Below are positions 32,930 through 36,124 of a stretch of 36,124 bases of DNA, in pieces. The notes beneath the pieces are model-generated. The model saw nothing but the letters and a program-made list of their open reading frames with translations, was not told where the DNA came from and made no database searches. The stretch's first letter is position 1; each line of letters begins with the position of its first letter. This DNA is from VRUE01 sp036403515 (GTDB lineage Bacteria > Actinomycetota > Thermoleophilia > Solirubrobacterales > 70-9): NCBI GenBank assembly GCA_036403515.1, contig DASWQV010000023.1, positions 1 to 36,124 on the forward strand, given 5' to 3'. The translations under genes and the position numbers were made by a program.

Positions 32930-34717
32930 ATGCGTTCCCGTTCTGCCCTGGTTCTGCCGCTGTTGGCGCTTGCGGTGGCCCTGGTCGCACCTGCCCAGGC
33001 CAATGCCGACTCCTTCCCGAGCGATGCCGGCAACTTCGTCAGCGACAACATCCAGTACTTCGTCGCCGGCCTCGTCGCGGCGATCCTCGTGCTCCTGCTC
33101 GTGATCAGCATCACCCAGCGCCGCGCAAAGGAGAAGGCGGCGAAAAAGAGTGGCGGCGCGCAGGCTGGCGCGGCAGCGCCCGCCGTGGGCGCGTCGACGA
33201 CCTCTCCTCCAGCCGATGCTGCCGGGGAGGGTCGCACTGCCGAGCTGCCGGCCACGCCGCCCGGTCCGCCACCTGCCACGGCCGGGACCGGTGTGGCCCT
33301 CAACGCAAAGGAGAAGCGCAAGCAGGCCCGCGAACAGCAGCGTGCCGCCCGGCTCGAGCATCGCAAGCGCCGTCAAGCCGAGGCCAAGCGGCGCCGGGAA
33401 GAGCGGCTTGCCAAACGCGCTGGGCGTGGGGGCGGGAAGGCGTCCAGCTCAGGAGGCCCCGGCGGCAGGCGCTCTCGCAGAGAAGCGGCAAAGGCCGAGC
33501 GCCAGCTGGCCGAAGCTCGGGCCGCACAGGAGCGCGAACAACTTCAGCAGGGTGGACTGGCGGCTCAGCCGCCGCCGGTCCCGCTGCCCCCCGCCACGTT
33601 GCCTCAGCCTGCCGCGGCTGGGGGAGTGCCGCCGGTTCCACCGGCGCCGATCGAAGCGCCGCCGGTGGCGCCGCTGCAATCCGCGCTCGCGGCCCAACCT
33701 GGAGCCCCGGTCGGGTATGACGATCCGGCAGCAGCCGAACAAAGGGTTCACGCGAAGGTGGAGGAAATCCAGCGTGAGGAGGAGCGGATCCGGGCCGAGG
33801 CCGACCGGCGCATCGCCGAGGCCGAACGGCTGCAGCGAGAGGCGAACGAGCGCGCCGCCCGGGCCCAGGCCAGCCAGGTGACGCAGAGCATGGCCGCCGC
33901 TTCGCCGCCCCCAGTCGCTTCCGCCGCGGCCGCGCCGGGTGTGACCCCCGACCTGCAGACAGCAGAGCACCAGCTGCAGCAGGGCCGGGAAGCCCAGGAG
34001 CGGGCGATGGAAGAGGCGCAGGAACGGCTGCGCCAGATCGAAGCGCGCACCAAGGAGGCCGAGCGCCGAGCCGCCGAGGCCGAGCGCCTCGCCAAGCTGA
34101 AGTCTGAGGAAGAGGAGCGCGAGCGACGTTTGAACGAGATCCGCGAAAGCGTCGCCCAGGCCGAGGAGCGCGCCCGCGAAGCCGAGCGCCGCGCCGTCGA
34201 AGTCGAGCAGGCGGTGATCCAGGCGGTCCAGAGCCCTGGCGGCCAGGCAGCCGCCCCGCCGCCACAGGCGCCGATGTCGCCCACAGCACCACCTCAATCG
34301 ATGCCCCTGGAACCGCCTTCTCCGTCGACTCCACCGGTCGCGAGCTCTCCGCCGGCGCCACCCCAGCCAACGCCGCCACCGCCCGCTGAGCCAACGCCGC
34401 CTCCTCCGCCAGAGCCGACGCCAACGCCTTCGATCGCGCCAGAGCCGCCGGCGCCACCACCGTTGCCGCCAACTCCTTCAGCCGAGCCCGCCGCGCCGCC
34501 GTCGCCTCCGGTCGCCGCGAGCACGGGCGGCACGATCGACCTCAACTCGGTCAGCTTCGAGCAACTCCGCGCCGAGAACCTCTCGGTCACCCAGGCAACC
34601 CGGCTGCTCGCCCACCGCGAGCGGCTCGGACGCTTCGGGTCCGTCGACGAGCTGGACGAGGTGCCCGGCTTCCCCGATGACGTTCTGGCCGATCTGAAGC
34701 GGCGCTCGACCGTCTGA
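32930..34717 (+). CDS. Membrane-anchored coiled-coil, Pro-rich protein with C-terminal ComEA-like helix-hairpin-helix
   Basis: A 595-residue protein of unusual build: signal peptide (about 1-26, ending APAQANA), a short outer segment, a membrane span (43-62, YFVAGLVAAILVLLLVISIT) and a strongly basic flank (QRRAKEKAAKK). A charged helical stretch (about 125-200), Pro-rich region, long coiled coils rich in Glu/Arg/Ala (about 265-305 and 335-430) and a PT/PPP-rich region (about 435-530) follow. The end, IDLNSVSFEQLRAENLSVTQ then ATRLLAHRERLGRFGSVDEL and DEVPGFPDDVL, is a helix-hairpin-helix of the ComEA type, which binds DNA. The basic residues after the span put the C-terminal part in the cytosol. 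It starts 11 bases after smpB. Function unknown. Confidence 0.8.
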   Translation: MRSRSALVLPLLALAVALVAPAQANADSFPSDAGNFVSDNIQYFVAGLVAAILVLLLVISITQRRAKEKAAKKSGGAQAGAAAPAVGASTTSPPADAAGEGRTAELPATPPGPPPATAGTGVALNAKEKRKQAREQQRAARLEHRKRRQAEAKRRREERLAKRAGRGGGKASSSGGPGGRRSRREAAKAERQLAEARAAQEREQLQQGGLAAQPPPVPLPPATLPQPAAAGGVPPVPPAPIEAPPVAPLQSALAAQPGAPVGYDDPAAAEQRVHAKVEEIQREEERIRAEADRRIAEAERLQREANERAARAQASQVTQSMAAASPPPVASAAAAPGVTPDLQTAEHQLQQGREAQERAMEEAQERLRQIEARTKEAERRAAEAERLAKLKSEEEERERRLNEIRESVAQAEERAREAERRAVEVEQAVIQAVQSPGGQAAAPPPQAPMSPTAPPQSMPLEPPSPSTPPVASSPPAPPQPTPPPPAEPTPPPPPEPTPTPSIAPEPPAPPPLPPTPSAEPAAPPSPPVAASTGGTIDLNSVSFEQLRAENLSVTQATRLLAHRERLGRFGSVDELDEVPGFPDDVLADLKRRSTV

Positions 34718-36094
34718 CTAGAGCCCGCAGGCTTCTAGGAGCTTGAGCCATATCTCGCTACGTGACGGGTAGGCAGCCACGGCGTGGCGGAGCTTTAGGA
34801 GAGGGACTTCGCTGACGATTGCGATCGTCGCTGCGTGGAGGAAGTCGGCTGTCTCGAAGCCGGTGAAGGTGGCGCCTACGATCACTCCGCGTTGCTCGTC
34901 GATGACGAGGCGGGAGGTGCCGCCGGTTCCCTTGCCCTGGAAGCTGGCGCCCGCGGTTCCGTCGGTTGGAACGTCGATTGCCTTGGCGTCGATTCCCGCC
35001 TCGCGGGCCTGGGCGAGGGTCCTGCCGGCGGCGGCCACCTGGGGATCGGTGAAGGTGACCCTTGGCGAGCCGATGCCTTCGGCCACTGCTTTGGCCTCGC
35101 GGCCCAATGCGTTCTCGGCGGCTACCCACGCCTGGTACTTGCCCATGTGGGTGAAGAGGGCGCGATCGTTGACGTCGCCGACGGCGTAGAGCCAGTTGCG
35201 TCCATCGACGCGGAGGCGGTCGTCCGTCTCGAGCGAGCCGTCCTCGCCGGGCTCGATCCCGACCGACTCCAGGCCAATGCCTTCGGTGCGCGGCTTGCGC
35301 CCAACGGCGACGAGAATCTCAGCGGCCTCGACCCTGCTGTCGTCGGCGAGCTCCGCGATGACTCCGGTCTGGCTGGGGCTGACCCGCCGAACCTGCTCGC
35401 CGATCCGCACGTCGACGCCATGTCGCTCACCCAGCGCCGTCGCCAGCTGCTCGCCCGCGAACGGCTCCTCGCGCGAGAGCAGCCGCTCGCCGCCCTCGAC
35501 AAGCGTCACCTCGGCGCCCAGCGTGGCCCAGGCCTGGGCTAGCTCGCAGCCCACCGGACCGCCGCCAAGCACGACCATGCTCCCCGGAGTCCGCTTGGAG
35601 GTCGTCCCCTCGCGGTTGTTCCAGGCCCGCACCGAGTCGAGCCCGTCGATCGGCGGCATCCGGGCGCCGCTGCCCGTGGCGATGACGACAACCCGATTGG
35701 CGATCAGCGCACGGTCGCCGACGCGCACGCGGCGTTCGCCGTCGAGCTTGCCCTCGCCGCGGAAGAGCTCGATCCCGCGGTCTTCCAGCCAGGGAAGCTG
35801 CCCCGAGTCGTCGAGGTCGTGGATCACCTCGTCGCGACGGTCCAGAACCGCCTGCGGATCGAGATCGCCATTGACAGCCTCGGCCACGCCGGGCACCCGG
35901 CGCGCCTCGCCGAGCAGGTCGCCTGGACGCAGCAGCGCCTTCGAGGGCATGCAGGCGTAGTAGGAGCACTCGCCGCCGACCAGATGGGACTCGGCCAGCG
36001 CGACCTTCAGCCCGCCGTCGGCGGCGCGCCCGGCGCAGACCTCGCCCGAGGACCCGGCCCCGAGCACCACCACGTCGTACTGCAACTCGCCCAT
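34718..36094 (-). CDS. FAD-dependent pyridine nucleotide-disulfide oxidoreductase, dihydrolipoyl dehydrogenase-like
   Basis: A 458-residue flavoprotein. FAD binding: VVVLGAGSSGEVCAGRAADG (12-17 core). Redox pair Cys43/Cys48 in GGECSYYACMPSKAL, where classic dihydrolipoamide dehydrogenases have GGTCLNVGCIPSK. NAD(P)H binding: MVVLGGGPVGCELAQAWATL; second FAD site: LYAVGDVNDRALFTHMGKYQ. The C-terminal dimer domain ends AAYPSRSEIW; the catalytic His of the usual HAHPTLSE is Tyr442 here, with Glu447 kept. It may therefore not be a true lipoamide dehydrogenase; mercuric-reductase-like or other disulfide or quinone substrates are possible. ATG 36094 is preceded by GAGGGAAG. Its stop directly abuts the stop of the convergent HhH gene. 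Confidence 0.88.
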   Translation of the reverse strand: MGELQYDVVVLGAGSSGEVCAGRAADGGLKVALAESHLVGGECSYYACMPSKALLRPGDLLGEARRVPGVAEAVNGDLDPQAVLDRRDEVIHDLDDSGQLPWLEDRGIELFRGEGKLDGERRVRVGDRALIANRVVVIATGSGARMPPIDGLDSVRAWNNREGTTSKRTPGSMVVLGGGPVGCELAQAWATLGAEVTLVEGGERLLSREEPFAGEQLATALGERHGVDVRIGEQVRRVSPSQTGVIAELADDSRVEAAEILVAVGRKPRTEGIGLESVGIEPGEDGSLETDDRLRVDGRNWLYAVGDVNDRALFTHMGKYQAWVAAENALGREAKAVAEGIGSPRVTFTDPQVAAAGRTLAQAREAGIDAKAIDVPTDGTAGASFQGKGTGGTSRLVIDEQRGVIVGATFTGFETADFLHAATIAIVSEVPLLKLRHAVAAYPSRSEIWLKLLEACGL

Positions 36095-36124
36095 TCACTT
36101 CCCTCGTTTCGGCTTCCGGCCCTG

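Noticed and set aside
34260..34510. Pro/Thr codon repeats as a possible tandem DNA repeat
   Set aside because: Repetition is at the amino-acid level (PTPPPP-like) with varied codons; it is a Pro-rich linker and not a microsatellite array.
32434..36124. Expected ssrA (tmRNA) gene near smpB
   Set aside because: I found no tRNA-Ala-like ends or tag reading frame in the short gaps; the space is taken by coding sequence.

Overview
The window reads as chromosomal DNA from a high-GC actinobacterium. A lineage near Thermoleophilia/Solirubrobacterales is my best guess. The reasons are the GC-rich third codon positions, actinobacterial-type housekeeping proteins (LCP protein, PGI/PMI isomerase, single-gene FtsE/FtsX), and large secreted propeller-type proteins ending in basic tails, which I associate with that lineage from memory. 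No tRNA, rRNA, CRISPR array, insertion sequence, integrase or phage gene is visible. All genes fit one compositional background.

Layout. (1) 1-7107 (+): the 3' end of an M20 metallopeptidase gene, then a tight operon for surface-glycan precursors: an LCP glycan ligase, UDP-glucose dehydrogenase, a mannose-1-phosphate guanylyltransferase-like enzyme, a PGI/PMI isomerase and a second nucleotidyltransferase. Most junctions are ATGA or TGATG overlaps. comF follows. (2) 7148-12211 (+): hpf (short form), secA, a SnoaL-like gene and prfB. prfB carries a CTT-TGA-C +1 frameshift site at codon 29. (3) 12304-15573: a carboxylesterase (+), an acidic membrane-anchored protein (-), an epoxide-hydrolase-like protein (+) and an operon of an ECF-type sigma factor with ogt (-). 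(4) 15745-20629: nadC (+), transketolase (-), nadA (-) and an atypical fpg/nei-family glycosylase (+). (5) 20723-27674 (+): three large secreted proteins of unknown role, joined by two ATGA overlaps. The middle one contains four diverged copies of one Cys-containing module. (6) 27805-30772 (+): ftsE, ftsX and a CtpA-type PDZ protease, a cell-wall hydrolysis control set. (7) 30831-34717 (+): a short RNase R-like enzyme, smpB, and a membrane-anchored coiled-coil protein ending in a ComEA-like helix-hairpin-helix. (8) 34718-36094 (-): a flavoprotein disulfide reductase with an altered active site.

Two non-coding themes stand out. Five start codons lie 6-7 bases after a -10-like hexamer (TANNNT) with no Shine-Dalgarno sequence (secA, prfB, the esterase, the alpha/beta hydrolase, nadC), and a sixth (the sigma factor) has TTTAAT at the same spacing. 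This points to leaderless mRNAs. Several intergenic gaps also contain long inverted repeats with perfect arms of 12, 16, 20, 21 or 27 bases, plus one imperfect example. Not all of them sit where a terminator would be useful.

Taken together the genes serve envelope construction (glycan precursors, LCP, FtsEX-CtpA, SecA), translation quality control (HPF, RF2, RNase R, SmpB), NAD synthesis and DNA repair (Ogt, Fpg-like). The most novel coding material is the three-gene secreted operon and the membrane-tethered HhH protein.
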